A stretch of 64,000 bases of DNA from Pseudoalteromonas piscicida (GCF_002208135.1 NZ_CP021646.1:603501-667500), one strand, 5' to 3'. Positions 45,068 to 55,032 are shown, counted from the first letter of the stretch. Notes: a model not told the origin generated them from the letters alone. Made by a program: numbers and translations.

Positions 45068-45967
45068 GTGGATCGCAGCTATGAGTTTTGGGTTAGATTT
45101 TCAAGTGTCTTTACCATCATAATGGTGGGATTGATGATCGCAGCTAAGTGTTGGGCTTGGCTGTCTTCTGGTAGCGCCGCTATGCTCGGCTCTTTAACTG
45201 ATTCACTGCTTGATATTAGCGCCTCTTTAATGAACTTCTTTGTACTGAGTTATGCACTGCGTCCAGCGGATGATGATCATCGATTTGGTCACGGTAAGGC
45301 AGAAGCATTAGCAGGGCTTGGACAAGCAGCCTTTATTGCCGGCTCTGCGAGTTTGTTGGCTTTTCACGGTGTAGAGCGCATTATCAATCCAACCCACATT
45401 CCACATTCTCTGTTTGGTGTGTGGGTGAGTTTATTTGCGATAGTTTGTACTTTGTTGGTAGTTGCTGTCCAGTATCAAGTCGTTAAGCGCACGCAGTCTA
45501 TCGCTATTAAGGCCGACTCGTTACATTATAAGGGCGATATTTTATTAAATCTTGCTGTGCTTCTAGCAGTATTGCTTAACTTTTACGGCGTAGGTTACGC
45601 CGATCCGATTTTTGGTATTTTGGTGGCGATGTACTTACTTTATAACAGTTGGGATATCGCCAAGGAAAGTGCTGCACACCTGATGGATAAAGAGCTGCCA
45701 GACGAAGAAAAAGCACAGATCATACTTATCGCATCGAGTCATGAGGACGTTTACGGAGTGCATGATTTGCGTACCAGACAAGGCGGCAAAATCAAATTTA
45801 TTCAGCTACATCTAGAGCTTGACGATGATATGCCGCTGATGCGTGCGCATCAGGTCGCCGATGAGGTGGTTGCTAGCATTAAAGAAGAGTTTGACTGTGA
45901 GATGGACGTACTCATCCATCAAGACCCTGTTTCTTTAGCACTAAGCAGCTCGGCTGCAAACGCATAA
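45068..45967 (+). CDS. fieF: Cation diffusion facilitator FieF
   Basis: The 299-residue CDF transporter has six membrane helices, the zinc/iron-site residues in SLTDSLLDISASL and ADDDHRFGHGKAEALAGLGQ, DSLHYKGDILLN in helix 5, and the cytoplasmic domain with HDLRTRQGGKIKFIQLHLEL and VLIHQDP. FieF exports Fe(II) and Zn(II) with proton exchange. I start at the GTG at 45068, which is correctly spaced from GAGG; the GTG at 45062 overlaps that site. Its 3' end overlaps the convergent pldB by 49 bp. Confidence 0.94.
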   Translation: MDRSYEFWVRFSSVFTIIMVGLMIAAKCWAWLSSGSAAMLGSLTDSLLDISASLMNFFVLSYALRPADDDHRFGHGKAEALAGLGQAAFIAGSASLLAFHGVERIINPTHIPHSLFGVWVSLFAIVCTLLVVAVQYQVVKRTQSIAIKADSLHYKGDILLNLAVLLAVLLNFYGVGYADPIFGILVAMYLLYNSWDIAKESAAHLMDKELPDEEKAQIILIASSHEDVYGVHDLRTRQGGKIKFIQLHLELDDDMPLMRAHQVADEVVASIKEEFDCEMDVLIHQDPVSLALSSSAANA

Positions 45968-46881
45968 AAGTCATCCAGCACGGCTTTGCGGGTGTTATCT
46001 TGCTCGCAAAGCAGTTCGTGTTTCCCAGTAAATTCTGTGAGTGTCACATTGTCTCTATGCGCTGCGAATTGACTTTGTGCCTGATTATCAACAATGCTGT
46101 CTTCACTAGCTGTCGCGATACGGATTGGCAGATCTAGCTTACTATCTCGAAACGAGCGGCATTTATGTAGTGCCGTGTATAACCAAGCAAAGCTGACACC
46201 ACCGAGTTGTAGCTCGGGAAATTGATCGTATAATCCTCTGAACAGCGCATATCTGATTGGGCAATCAGTAAGGTCATTATCTTGAAACGGTTTGCTGTGG
46301 TAGTGCACCTGTCCCAATGCATAATGCTTACCTAGCCCAAATAAACAAGCTGCGCCTGCAAGTCCCTCGGCAAACCAAGCCGGGTAGGGTGTCGTATTGA
46401 TCCCAAGCATCGGGGCTGATAAATAGATTCCCTCAATGTTATGAGGCCGAAATAGCGATAAATAGTCGCAGGTAATGGCGCCACCCATTGAATGCGCCAA
46501 TATAAAAAGTGGTAAGGTGTTTTGCTTGGCAACGATTTGATCCATAAAGCAGTGCAGCGTTGCGGCATAATCTTCAAAGCGTCTAACATAGCCGACTTGC
46601 TTGTCTTTAAGTAATCGCGGCGAGTAGCCTTGTCCTGGATGGTCATAGGTAAATACCGCTATGTTGTTTTGCGCAAACTCCCACAGCAATTCTCTGTATT
46701 TATGAGCAGATTCAATACGACCATTAACCAACACTAGGCTGAACGTTGCCTTTTCTGGAATGTGGTAGGCGTAAAATAGCCTACCATGAGGGGTATCAAA
46801 AAAGCCTTTTTGGCAGCCTTGCCAGTGCTCATCAATTTCCGGAAGGTGTGATTCAAGTTGCTGACTTTGGCTATAAAACAT
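45919..46881 (-). CDS. pldB: Lysophospholipase L2-like alpha/beta hydrolase
   Basis: The 320-residue protein has NGRIES at 53-58, characteristic of PldB, and the nucleophile elbow AHSMGG with S131; the Asp of TASEDSIVDN and the His of TGKHELLCE complete the triad. PldB hydrolyses 2-acyl lysophospholipids at the inner membrane. Its start lies 3 bp after the minus-strand stop of cpxA, so it is probably the last gene of a cpxR-cpxA-pldB operon. Its end overlaps fieF in the opposite direction. Confidence 0.88.
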   Translation of the reverse strand: MFYSQSQQLESHLPEIDEHWQGCQKGFFDTPHGRLFYAYHIPEKATFSLVLVNGRIESAHKYRELLWEFAQNNIAVFTYDHPGQGYSPRLLKDKQVGYVRRFEDYAATLHCFMDQIVAKQNTLPLFILAHSMGGAITCDYLSLFRPHNIEGIYLSAPMLGINTTPYPAWFAEGLAGAACLFGLGKHYALGQVHYHSKPFQDNDLTDCPIRYALFRGLYDQFPELQLGGVSFAWLYTALHKCRSFRDSKLDLPIRIATASEDSIVDNQAQSQFAAHRDNVTLTEFTGKHELLCEQDNTRKAVLDDFYAFAAELLSAKETGS

Positions 46882-46883
46882 GG

Positions 46884-48245
46884 CTACCTGTGTAATGGAA
46901 TTCGAATGCTGACTTGCAAACCGATATTATTACTAAATTCGATATGGGCGTCATGTACTTTTAACGCGTGCTGCGCAATGGCAAGACCCAATCCAAACCC
47001 GCCCATTTGATTTTTGGTCGGTGTGCGTGCACTCGACACTCTGAAAAATGGAATACAAAGCTTGTCGAGCATATCTTCACTTACGCCTTTACCATCATCA
47101 CTGATACTGCATCGCAACTGATTACCATCACTTTCAATATCGACACTAATACGGCTAGTCGCATACTTAATCGCGTTACGAATAATGTTTTCGAATGCGC
47201 GGTTAAGTAGCATTGGGTCGCCATAAAGTGTTGCCTCGGGTAGTGCTGTGACGACAAGGTCCTTCCCTAGTTGTTGTGCTTCAAACAGTGCATCTTCCAA
47301 TATCGGGTCGAGCAGTTCATTGAGCTTAATTATTTGCTTATCGATTGGCACTTGATCCGCTTCGAGCTTAGATAAATGCAAAATATCGCTGAGCATATTT
47401 TCAACTAACTGAGCTTCACGTTCAATGCGCTCGATATAACTTTGGCTTTGCGCTGTGGCATGGCCGGCAGCGAGGCCTGTGGCCATTTGCAAACGGGTGA
47501 GCGGTGAGCGTAGTTCATGGGATATATCAGCAAGCAAGCGTTTTTGATTGTTAACCAAAGACTCTAATTTATCAGCCATCAAGTTAAAATCATGACCTAG
47601 TTGACTGAGCTCGTCTTGGCGCTTGGTATTTATATTGGCTCTGCTCGACAGCTCTCCACGAGAGAGTTTTGCAGCAGCTTTTTGTAGCTCTTTAATTGGC
47701 GACAATAGATCTCGAGTAAACCAAAAACACAGTAACAAGCTAGCGCCTAGCACGACCGCGATTTTTACCCAAAGCGGTAGAGTTCTTAATTTGATGAGCG
47801 CACTTGGTGTATGGTTTTCAAAAATTAAATAAAGACGATAACTTTCACCCAAGAGTGTGAGCTCTAGCGGGCCAAAAGCTTTGTACTCGGGCGTAAAAAT
47901 AGCGACCGGTTTAGCATCTTCGGTAAAACTGAGTAAATCTAAATTCAGCGTTTTTATATTGGGATCGGCGGCAACGCTTTTTTCGGCATCGCGATGGCTC
48001 AAATAGATATTGCGAGCCTTTCTTTTACGCAATTTGGCTACCTTACTCAGCTCAAAATTGGGACGCTCGCTTGCGCGTACTAACGCTTGCTCTATGTGTT
48101 TTAGATTTTGCAGCATTGGCTTTGAGATACGGTGAGTCTCTACAACATCAGGTTGTAGCATGCTGATCCCGAGTAGCAACAACATAGTGGCAATAATAGT
48201 GAGCCAAAACCAGGCAAAAACCTTAACAAGTAAGTACCGCTTCAT
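46884..48245 (-). CDS. cpxA: Envelope-stress sensor kinase CpxA
   Basis: The 453-residue kinase has membrane helices near residues 8-28 and 160-180, a periplasmic sensor of about 130 residues, HAMP (LSPIKELQKAAAKLSRGELS), HisKA with DISHELRSPLTRLQMA, and HATPase_c with NIIRNAIKYA, SDDGKGV and GGFGLGLAIA. It is the partner of CpxR, whose gene ends 3 bp upstream. The periplasmic part is poorly conserved relative to E. coli, as usual. In the family it senses misfolded envelope proteins. Confidence 0.9.
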   Translation of the reverse strand: MKRYLLVKVFAWFWLTIIATMLLLLGISMLQPDVVETHRISKPMLQNLKHIEQALVRASERPNFELSKVAKLRKRKARNIYLSHRDAEKSVAADPNIKTLNLDLLSFTEDAKPVAIFTPEYKAFGPLELTLLGESYRLYLIFENHTPSALIKLRTLPLWVKIAVVLGASLLLCFWFTRDLLSPIKELQKAAAKLSRGELSSRANINTKRQDELSQLGHDFNLMADKLESLVNNQKRLLADISHELRSPLTRLQMATGLAAGHATAQSQSYIERIEREAQLVENMLSDILHLSKLEADQVPIDKQIIKLNELLDPILEDALFEAQQLGKDLVVTALPEATLYGDPMLLNRAFENIIRNAIKYATSRISVDIESDGNQLRCSISDDGKGVSEDMLDKLCIPFFRVSSARTPTKNQMGGFGLGLAIAQHALKVHDAHIEFSNNIGLQVSIRIPLHR

Positions 48246-48248
48246 TCA

Positions 48249-48941
48249 TTACGCCTTTAGAAAAATATAGCCAGCGCCGCGGATCGTTTTGATATAAGTG
48301 TGCTCACTTAATGCGGCAATTTTCTTGCGAACGTTAGAGACATGCATATCGATAGAGCGATCATAAGGCACAAGTGGTCGGCCTAATACTTGTCGCGAAA
48401 TAGTCTGCTTGTCGACCACTTCTCCTGCTGTTCTGACCAGCAAGTGTAGCACCTCGTATTCGGTGCCCGTCAGCGACAGCACTTCACCATTGACAGTGGC
48501 GCTTCTCGAAGCCACATCTAAACGCAGCTGTTGGATAGTAAAGGTATCATCCTGGCTGTGTTGCTTATAATGATCGACGCGACGTGTAATGGCTTTAACG
48601 CGCGCGAGTAGTTCGCGGTGGTTAAACGGTTTTGGAATATAATCGTCAGCACCAAGCTCTAAACCAAAGATACGGTCAAAGTCATCGCCTTTTGCCGTTA
48701 ACATAATGACGGGTGTCATCTTCTGGACACGTAACGCTTTTAGTACTTCAAAACCATCCATTTCGGGAAGCATCACATCTAATAATATCAGGTCGAAATT
48801 TTTTTTTAATGCCAGCTGTAGACCTTGAGTCCCTGTGTGGGCCATCGCCACTTCAAAGCCTTCTGCAGTAAAGTATTCTTTTAACAAGCTGCACAGCTCT
48901 TGGTCGTCATCAATAAGTAAAATGGAATGTTTCATTGTCAT
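48249..48941 (-). CDS. cpxR: OmpR-family response regulator CpxR
   Basis: The 230-residue regulator has a receiver domain (IDDDQELCSLLKEYF, phospho-acceptor D55 in LILLDVMLPEMDG, LTAKGDD, ADDYIPKPFNHRELLAR) and a winged-helix domain (LSLTGTEYEVLHLLVRTAGE, SIDMHVSNVRKKI, IKTIRGAGYIF). Closest in pattern to CpxR. The ATG at 48941 has GGA 8 nt upstream; an internal ATG two codons later is an alternative. It heads the operon with cpxA and is divergent from the cpxP-like gene, as in E. coli. Confidence 0.92.
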   Translation of the reverse strand: MTMKHSILLIDDDQELCSLLKEYFTAEGFEVAMAHTGTQGLQLALKKNFDLILLDVMLPEMDGFEVLKALRVQKMTPVIMLTAKGDDFDRIFGLELGADDYIPKPFNHRELLARVKAITRRVDHYKQHSQDDTFTIQQLRLDVASRSATVNGEVLSLTGTEYEVLHLLVRTAGEVVDKQTISRQVLGRPLVPYDRSIDMHVSNVRKKIAALSEHTYIKTIRGAGYIFLKA

Positions 48942-49142
48942 ACTTGGTCCAGCATTGTTGATTGGCGGTGGCCTGAATAGTTCGGCTCTAGCATATTACA
49001 CCTTACTTCAAAGCCTTATGTAAATTGCCTTTGCTTTTTTTTGCAAAGCACTGACAAAACTTTACCTCTGTCTGACGTTCCTTTTCTTTGCGCTTGCTAA
49101 ATTTGGAAGTGACAAAGCAATGGCGAACAAGGAGCCAATACC

Positions 49143-49604
49143 ATGAAATTACTATCTACTTTAGCATTAGTTACAGCACTTGGCGTATCGACTTTTAGCT
49201 TCACTGCAAACGCGAGCCCTATGGGCAGGCAGCTTGAACACTCAGCAAGGTTGCTACTATCAGATAAAGGCCAGAAGTTATTAGAGTTAACAGAAGCGCA
49301 GCAAAGCCAACTTAAGACAATTTATGCAGATTACAAAACTGCCAAAAAAGCGCTAAAGGAAAGCGGGAAAGAAGCACATTCAGCTTATCGTGAAGAAATG
49401 AAAGCACTCATGGCAGCCCCTACCTTTGATAAGGTACAAGCGCAACTTTTACTGGAAAAAGGGCAAGATAAAAAGCAAGCTTGGGCGTTGCTTTCAATGG
49501 AAACTCGCCACAAAGTATTCCATGTGTTGAATGAAGAACAGCGCGACAAACTCCAAGCACTTAAATCACGCCGTAGCCACAAAGGTCATAAAAAAGTAGA
49601 TTAA
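49143..49604 (+). CDS. cpxP: CpxP/Spy-family periplasmic protein
   Basis: The 153-residue protein has a signal peptide (LSTLALVTALGVSTFSFTANA/S) and two LTxxQ-type motifs, LTEAQQSQLKTIY and LNEEQRDKLQAL, in an all-helical, basic mature region. CpxP binds the CpxA sensor and dampens signalling; Spy is a related chaperone. Its place, divergent from cpxR, makes the CpxP role likely. The C terminus is Lys/His-rich. The ribosome site is AAGGAG. Confidence 0.84.
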   Translation: MKLLSTLALVTALGVSTFSFTANASPMGRQLEHSARLLLSDKGQKLLELTEAQQSQLKTIYADYKTAKKALKESGKEAHSAYREEMKALMAAPTFDKVQAQLLLEKGQDKKQAWALLSMETRHKVFHVLNEEQRDKLQALKSRRSHKGHKKVD

Positions 49605-49977
49605 GTCTCTCTAACTTAGCCCTGACCTTCTCGGTAAGGGCTTTATCATTTTCCTATCACCGCCGTCTTTTTATAAAATGAGAGCTTGTACTCCAGATTG
49701 ATATAAAGAATCGACCTCTCGGAATCACCGTATAAAATAGTACAACAGCTTGTACTGGTTTGAGTTACATGTTGATAACATGTTTGCGTTGTGATATTTT
49801 TCGATTGAGAGTGTATCTTGCAAGTCTGCGGACAACTCTTTGAAATTTGAAATAGTGTTGAATTGAAAAATTCTTAATTTACGCGCACAAACTTTCCAAT
49901 AACTTTTGTTTTCGTCAGAGTAACTAAGGGTATTTTTTGTTGTTGGCTGTTTGTAACTAGGTATCACTGAGGAAGAC
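49605..49977. other. Intergenic region with a hairpin after cpxP
   Basis: About 370 bp without a credible gene. A terminator-like hairpin (AGCCCT / AGGGCT, then a short T-rich stretch) lies at 49618-49645. The rest is AT-rich and probably includes the promoter of the XRE gene. Confidence 0.55.
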
Positions 49978-50286
49978 ATGCAGACACCTGAAGAATACGA
50001 GGTGACACTTAGGATCCGAGAACTGCTAAAAGAACTCAAAAAGCGTAAAGGCTATACTAAAAAAACCATTAGCCAAAAGCTCGGAATAGGTCTCACCACA
50101 TTAGACGACTACCTTAACGGAACAAGCTCATTTCGCTTAGGTACCTTAATTAAATTGTCGGAAATTTGCCGGATCCAATTGAGCGATATTTTGGAAGGGG
50201 CGGGACACATTGCTAAAACCTATCAAAATGAGGTAAGAAGTACAGAGCAAAAGGCGGAACAAGAACAAACGGAAATAGAGCGCTAG
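49978..50286 (+). CDS. XRE-family helix-turn-helix regulator
   Basis: The 102-residue protein has a helix-turn-helix of the Cro/C1 type (KRKGYTKKTISQKLGIGLTT, then LDDYLNGTSSFRLGTLIKL) in residues 20-65 and an acidic, Gln/Glu-rich C-terminal tail. The ribosome site GAGGAAG is good. No toxin gene adjoins, so it does not look like an antitoxin. Target unknown. Confidence 0.75.
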   Translation: MQTPEEYEVTLRIRELLKELKKRKGYTKKTISQKLGIGLTTLDDYLNGTSSFRLGTLIKLSEICRIQLSDILEGAGHIAKTYQNEVRSTEQKAEQEQTEIER

Positions 50287-50343
50287 TAAAAGCTGCCGAG
50301 TTTGAATTATTTGTTTTGTCAAACAAGCGGCTACAGAGAGAAA

Positions 50344-50360
50344 GGCCGAAGAAATCGGCC
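50344..50360 (-). terminator. Hairpin after yacG
   Basis: GGCCGA / TCGGCC with a 5-nt loop is followed on the minus strand by CTTTCTC, 8 bp beyond the yacG stop. Confidence 0.6.
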
Positions 50361-50367
50361 CGCTGGT

Positions 50368-50610
50368 TTATTCTTTAAAAAAACTATCGTCGTTTTTTGC
50401 CAGCATAGCTTCTATATCTTCAATTAGACTTTCCGCATCTTGAGGCGTGAGTTCACCGCTTTTCATTGGTGTAGAAATCGTATTCGATTCGTCAGACCAA
50501 TCACCTAAATCAATTAATTGACAGCGTTTTGAGCAAAACGGGCGAAATGGACTTTTATCCGACCATTCAACAGCCTGCTGGCAGGTTGGGCACTTTACAG
50601 TAGTTGTCAT
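50368..50610 (-). CDS. yacG: DNA gyrase inhibitor YacG
   Basis: This 80-residue zinc protein has the four Cys in CPTCQ and [14 protein letters not shown], exactly as in YacG, and an acidic C terminus. YacG binds GyrB and inhibits gyrase. In many relatives it lies with coaE and zapD, but here it is alone between a regulator and the phytochrome gene. Confidence 0.94.
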   Translation of the reverse strand: MTTTVKCPTCQQAVEWSDKSPFRPFCSKRCQLIDLGDWSDESNTISTPMKSGELTPQDAESLIEDIEAMLAKNDDSFFKE

Positions 50611-50764
50611 AATACACTTACTTTTTACTTCCTAATTGTACAAGTCTAATCGCATTTAATTGCTTTGTGAACCGAGTGCTTATGACTCTGTTGCTTGCAT
50701 ACTAGGTAGGGATCCATGATAGGATGGTACTGCAAGGTAAGTTAAGGAAAAAGGTGTACAAACG

Positions 50765-53093
50765 GTGGAGAAGTTCGAAGCAACGTTAGACAACTGTCAT
50801 AAAGAACCAATTCATATCCCAGGTTCAATTCAGCCGCATGGCTATTTATTGCTATTCGACACTAACACATTAATATTACGCTACTTTAGTGAAAACTTTG
50901 CAGCACTCGTCGGCCTTGAACCCAGCGCTTTAGTCAACACTCATGCTGAAACGATTTTTGAGTCTCCTTTTTTTGAGTTGTTAGTGAGTAATGCTAACTC
51001 CTCTGATATCCATCGTTTGAATCCGATGACAGCCAGCATAAAAACCAAGGATTCAAAATGCGTTGAATTCTCCGTGGTAGCTTGTCAAAACGAAGCTGGG
51101 CTCATTTTAGAGCTTGAGCCAAACACGGTGCAAGGCGCTGAGATCAATCATTCAATGCAATACCTTATGAAGCACTCCCTGTCTAGTATGGTTGATTCTC
51201 ACTCTTTACAAGCTTCGTTCGAGATGGCTGTGGAGGAAATTAGAGAGTTAACGCAGTTTGACAGGGTGATGCTGTATAAATTTGACCATGAGTATAATGG
51301 TGAGGTGATTGCAGAAGCAAGGCGCAATGGACTTAACTCTTTTTTACATCAACATTTCCCCGAGTCTGATATTCCAAAACAAGCAAGGGCGCTGTATCTA
51401 AGGAATCCGATCCGCTTGCTTGCCGATGTTGATAGTGAAAATTCACAGCTTTATCCGCAAGATAAGGCAATTGATTTAAGCGCCTGCATTTTACGTAGTG
51501 TTTCGCCCATTCACTGCCAATATTTACGCAATATGGGCGTTCAGGCAACCATGTCCATTAGTATTATTGTCGCGGGCAAGTTGTGGGGTTGATTGCCTGT
51601 CATCACTATGAAAAGCATGTGGTTCCATTTAACGTCCGTGAAGTCGCTCAATATATGGGGTTGATGCTATCTTATTTAATTTCTCTAAAAACTTCGTCTT
51701 TAGAAGCAATGGCAGAAGCCAATGCACTGACCTTAAGCTCTTCTGTCACTGAACGCATGGCAAAAGAAGTCTTTTTTGTGGATGGCCTGCGGTACGAATC
51801 TGCTGCATTACAAGAGATGATGAAAGCTACGGGCGTCGCGTGGCGTGTTGAAAATGATTTGGAGTGCTACGGCCAAACTCCCGCAAAAGCGGATATTGAA
51901 ACCATTTACCAATGGCTTGCTGAGCATCAACTTGGAGATGACTCTATTTTTTATTGCCATAGTTTAGGTGAGCTCAACGAGTCATTTAAGACGTTTGCTA
52001 AAACCGCGAGTGGGGTGTTAATGATGCCACTTTCTGCGGATGCGAATCACTTTATCATGTGGTTTAGAAAGGAAGTTATCCAAACTAAAAACTGGGGGGG
52101 AAGCCTGAAAAATCTATTGAGTTTTTGGATGATGGTAGCCACCGTTTAATGCCGCGTAGCTCATTTAAACTGTGGGTTGAGAATGTGAAATGTAAATCTC
52201 ACCCGTGGACGGAAGCCGAAGTAAGTTGTGCATTGAAGTTTCGTAATACCTTGGTTAATTATGTGTTGGCTAAATCAGAACGATATAAAAAGCTCAATGC
52301 AATTTTAGAACAAAAAGTCACCAAGCGTACCGAAGCCTTAGAAAATGAGATCACTTCGCGCCGTACTGCCGAGCAGTTACTGACGATAGCACTTGAAAAA
52401 GCACATGAGTCGAATCAAGAACTGGAGCGTTTTGCCTTTTTAGCGTCTCATGATTTGCAAGAGCCGCTTAGAAAAATCCAAATGTTTGGCGATCGGATCC
52501 AATGTTCAACTGAGGGGCTTAGTGAAAAACATACCTCCTACCTTAAACGAATGATGGACTCTGCAGAGCGAATGCAAAAGTTGATTAAAGGATTACTGAG
52601 CTTTTCACGGATTGACCGCAAAGGCGAGTCATTTAAATCATTTAATGGCGATAATGCGTTAGCTGAAACCTTACTGGATCTTGAGTTAGTTATTAAAGAA
52701 TCAAACGCACAAGTGGATACCACTGGGCTTGGTGATGTATTTGGAGACCGCAGGCAGTTGCAACGAGTGCTGCTAAACTTAATCAATAACGGGATTAAAT
52801 TTAGTGCGCCAGATAGGGCACCACGGGTCTCAATTAGCAGCGAACGAAAAGAAAATGAACTGATCATTGCCGTTAAGGATAACGGGATTGGCTTTGATCC
52901 TGAATTTAGTGAGCAGATCTTCAATCTTTTTGAAAGGTTACACGGCCGTAGTGCATATGCCGGTACCGGGCTTGGACTTGCTATTTGTAAAAAAATTGTC
53001 GAACGACATCATGGTCGCATATGGGTCGAGACGGAAGTGGGGCAAGGCTCTACCTTCTATTTTAGCTTGCCAATTTCAGCGCAAGAGATTTAA
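50765..53093 (+). pseudogene. bphP: Bacteriophytochrome histidine kinase, broken by two 1-nt frameshifts
   Basis: Three overlapping frames make one 776-residue phytochrome when one G is added to the runs at 51585-51588 and 52094-52100. The chromophore Cys is C11 in DNCHKEPIHIPGSIQPHG (PAS). GAF has FDRVMLYKF, FPESDIPKQAR and SPIHCQYLRNMG, and the PHY tongue has the PRSSF motif. The kinase part has FLASHDLQEPLRKI, NLINNGIKFS and GTGLGLAICKKI. It is thus a biliverdin-type red/far-red sensor. The receiver gene follows within 80 bp. No heme oxygenase gene is adjacent. The frameshifts look like homopolymer errors. Confidence 0.92.
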
Positions 53094-53171
53094 ATTAGCT
53101 GTAGAGCCATTGATGCGGTTCTGATATCAGCATACAAACTCGAGGTTAATGCGAGTTTAAGGAGAGAGCGT

Positions 53172-53621
53172 ATGGTCCATCCTCATGATTTAATTAAACA
53201 GCTTCACTCTGTGAACTATATCTTGGTTGCAGATGATGATTTCGACGACCAAGAATTAATCCGTGACGCATTTGAAGACAATGGGGTGATGGATACTAAA
53301 TTACAATTTGTATGTGACGGCGTTGAGTTGATTGAGAAACTCAATAGTACCGAATTATTACCTAGCCTTATTATCCTTGATTTAAATATGCCACGAAAAA
53401 GCGGTAAAGATGTATTGGCTGAGGTGCGTGGGGCTGCAAACCTTAAGCATATTCCGGTTATTATGTTCAGTACTTCGGACTCAGAGTTAGATATCAAACA
53501 GTGTTACTTGTTAGGGGCAAATTCTTATATGACCAAACCGTCCCAATACCACGAGCTGGTGGATTCAATGAAGTCCTTACTGTCTTTTTGGCTTGGTACT
53601 GCGAAGCTTGTGATTGATTGA
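53172..53621 (+). CDS. Rcp1-like single-domain response regulator
   Basis: The 149-residue protein is a lone receiver: VADDDFDDQELIRDAF, phospho-acceptor D70 in LIILDLNMPRKSG, VIMFSTSDSE and MTKPSQYHEL. The long loop after DLNMP and the DFDDQ acidic start match regulators paired with phytochromes (Rcp1 type). It lies 78 bp downstream of bphP in the same direction with an AAGGAGAG site, so it is most likely the phytochrome's phosphoryl acceptor. It has no output domain. Confidence 0.92.
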   Translation: MVHPHDLIKQLHSVNYILVADDDFDDQELIRDAFEDNGVMDTKLQFVCDGVELIEKLNSTELLPSLIILDLNMPRKSGKDVLAEVRGAANLKHIPVIMFSTSDSELDIKQCYLLGANSYMTKPSQYHELVDSMKSLLSFWLGTAKLVID

Positions 53622-53673
53622 AAGTGAGATTAAGGGCCAGAATGGACTAACTGACCCTTTAAGCTGCGTAGCA

Positions 53674-55032
53674 CTATATTGCTTCGTTAGTATTTTTTTG
53701 CTTTAACAAGCGACTTGTCACTGTACCTGCGGTCATTGAACCCGATACATTGAGCGCTGTTCTTGCCATGTCAATTAATGGCTCAATAGAAATAAGTAGC
53801 GCTGCAATCGTCACTGGTAGTCCCATCGCAGGCAACACCACCAGCGCCGCGAAAGTGGCACCACCTCCAACACCCGCAATACCAAACGAGCTAATTGCTA
53901 CCATAGCCACTAAAGAGACAATAAAGTCGAGTGCGAACGGATCTATCCCTACGGTTGGCGCAACCATCACAGCAAGCATTGCTGGATAAATGCCAGCGCA
54001 ACCATTTTGTCCGATTGTCGCACCAAACGATGCTGAAAGATTTGCGATCGCAGGGGGGACATTAAGCTTGTGGATCTGCGCTTCAACGTTCAGTGGAATG
54101 GTTGCCGCTGAGCTTCGTGAGGTGAATGCAAAGGTCAAAACGGGCCAAATTTTTTGGAAGAAATGTTTTGGGTTTTCACCAACTAAAGTAACTAACAAGC
54201 CATGCACCACAAACATCAGTAAAATAGCAACGTAAGAGGCAATAATAAAACCGAGTAAGCTAATAATATCAGCCATGCTTGATGTGGCGATCACTTTGGC
54301 CATCAAGCCAGCGACACCATAAGGCGTAAGGGCGATGATCATACGTACTAATCTTAGTACCACGGCCTGTGCGCCTTCTACCGCATTTTTTATTGGGCTA
54401 CTTAAGTCCGACTCTTCCAAAATGGCTTTACGAGCGGCAATACCCGTTAACACGCCAAAGATCACCACGGCAATAATCGAGGTAGAGCGCTCGCCAGTTA
54501 AATCTGCAAACGGATTGGTTGGTACAAAGCTAAGCAGCATTTGTGGAATGGTTAAATCGGCAACGGTTGTTGCTCGTTCTTCAAGTACCGCTATTCTGGC
54601 AGTTTCGCGTGCGCCTTCAACCAAGCCTTGTGCGCTTAAGCCAAACGCTTGAGTGATAAAAATACCAATGAGCGCCGCAATAGCAGTGGTAAAAACTAAA
54701 ATTGCGATGGTGACAAACGAGATCTTTCCAAGCGAGCCTTGATTATCTAACTTTACAACCGCGGCAATCATAGAAACTAAGACCAATGGCATAATGACCA
54801 TTTTGAGAAGATTGACATAGCCGCTACCAACAATCGCAACCCAATCTAGTACAGTCTGCTTAGTGCTCAAGTCACCTGAGAAAACAAATTGTAGTGCGAG
54901 TCCGAATAGACTACCCGCAACTAAGCCTAATAATACCGTTCGTGACAGGGTTTCGGAGCGCTGTTGAAAGCGGTAAAGACCGAAAAGTATGGCAATAAAA
55001 ACCGCCAGCGCGGCGATAACAGCAAAAGACAT
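53674..55032 (-). CDS. tcyP: L-cystine/sodium-dicarboxylate symporter family transporter, TcyP-like
   Basis: The 452-residue membrane protein belongs to the glutamate-transporter fold: helical hairpin motif FAFTSRSSAATIPLNVEAQ and the following GQNGCAGIYPAMLAVMVAP. The sequence (VIMPLVLVSMIAAVVKLD, VPTNPFADLTGE, LPVTIAALLISIEPLIDMARTALNV) is closest to the TcyP/YdjN cystine carriers rather than to DctA or GltP. Cystine as substrate is a family inference. Transcribed alone, with a long gene-free upstream region. Confidence 0.85.
   Translation of the reverse strand: MSFAVIAALAVFIAILFGLYRFQQRSETLSRTVLLGLVAGSLFGLALQFVFSGDLSTKQTVLDWVAIVGSGYVNLLKMVIMPLVLVSMIAAVVKLDNQGSLGKISFVTIAILVFTTAIAALIGIFITQAFGLSAQGLVEGARETARIAVLEERATTVADLTIPQMLLSFVPTNPFADLTGERSTSIIAVVIFGVLTGIAARKAILEESDLSSPIKNAVEGAQAVVLRLVRMIIALTPYGVAGLMAKVIATSSMADIISLLGFIIASYVAILLMFVVHGLLVTLVGENPKHFFQKIWPVLTFAFTSRSSAATIPLNVEAQIHKLNVPPAIANLSASFGATIGQNGCAGIYPAMLAVMVAPTVGIDPFALDFIVSLVAMVAISSFGIAGVGGGATFAALVVLPAMGLPVTIAALLISIEPLIDMARTALNVSGSMTAGTVTSRLLKQKNTNEAI

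Noticed and set aside
49725..50039. Minus-strand frame of 104 residues before the XRE gene
   Set aside because: Its start overlaps the XRE gene, its composition is Ser-rich and unlike a folded protein, and no ribosome site is seen.
49978..50610. Toxin-antitoxin module from the XRE gene and its neighbour
   Set aside because: The neighbour is yacG on the opposite strand, a housekeeping gyrase inhibitor, and no toxin-like frame adjoins the regulator.
51585..52100. Programmed ribosomal frameshifting in bphP
   Set aside because: No slippery heptamer with downstream structure is needed to explain it. The same single-G pattern occurs in three unrelated genes, so sequence error is simpler.
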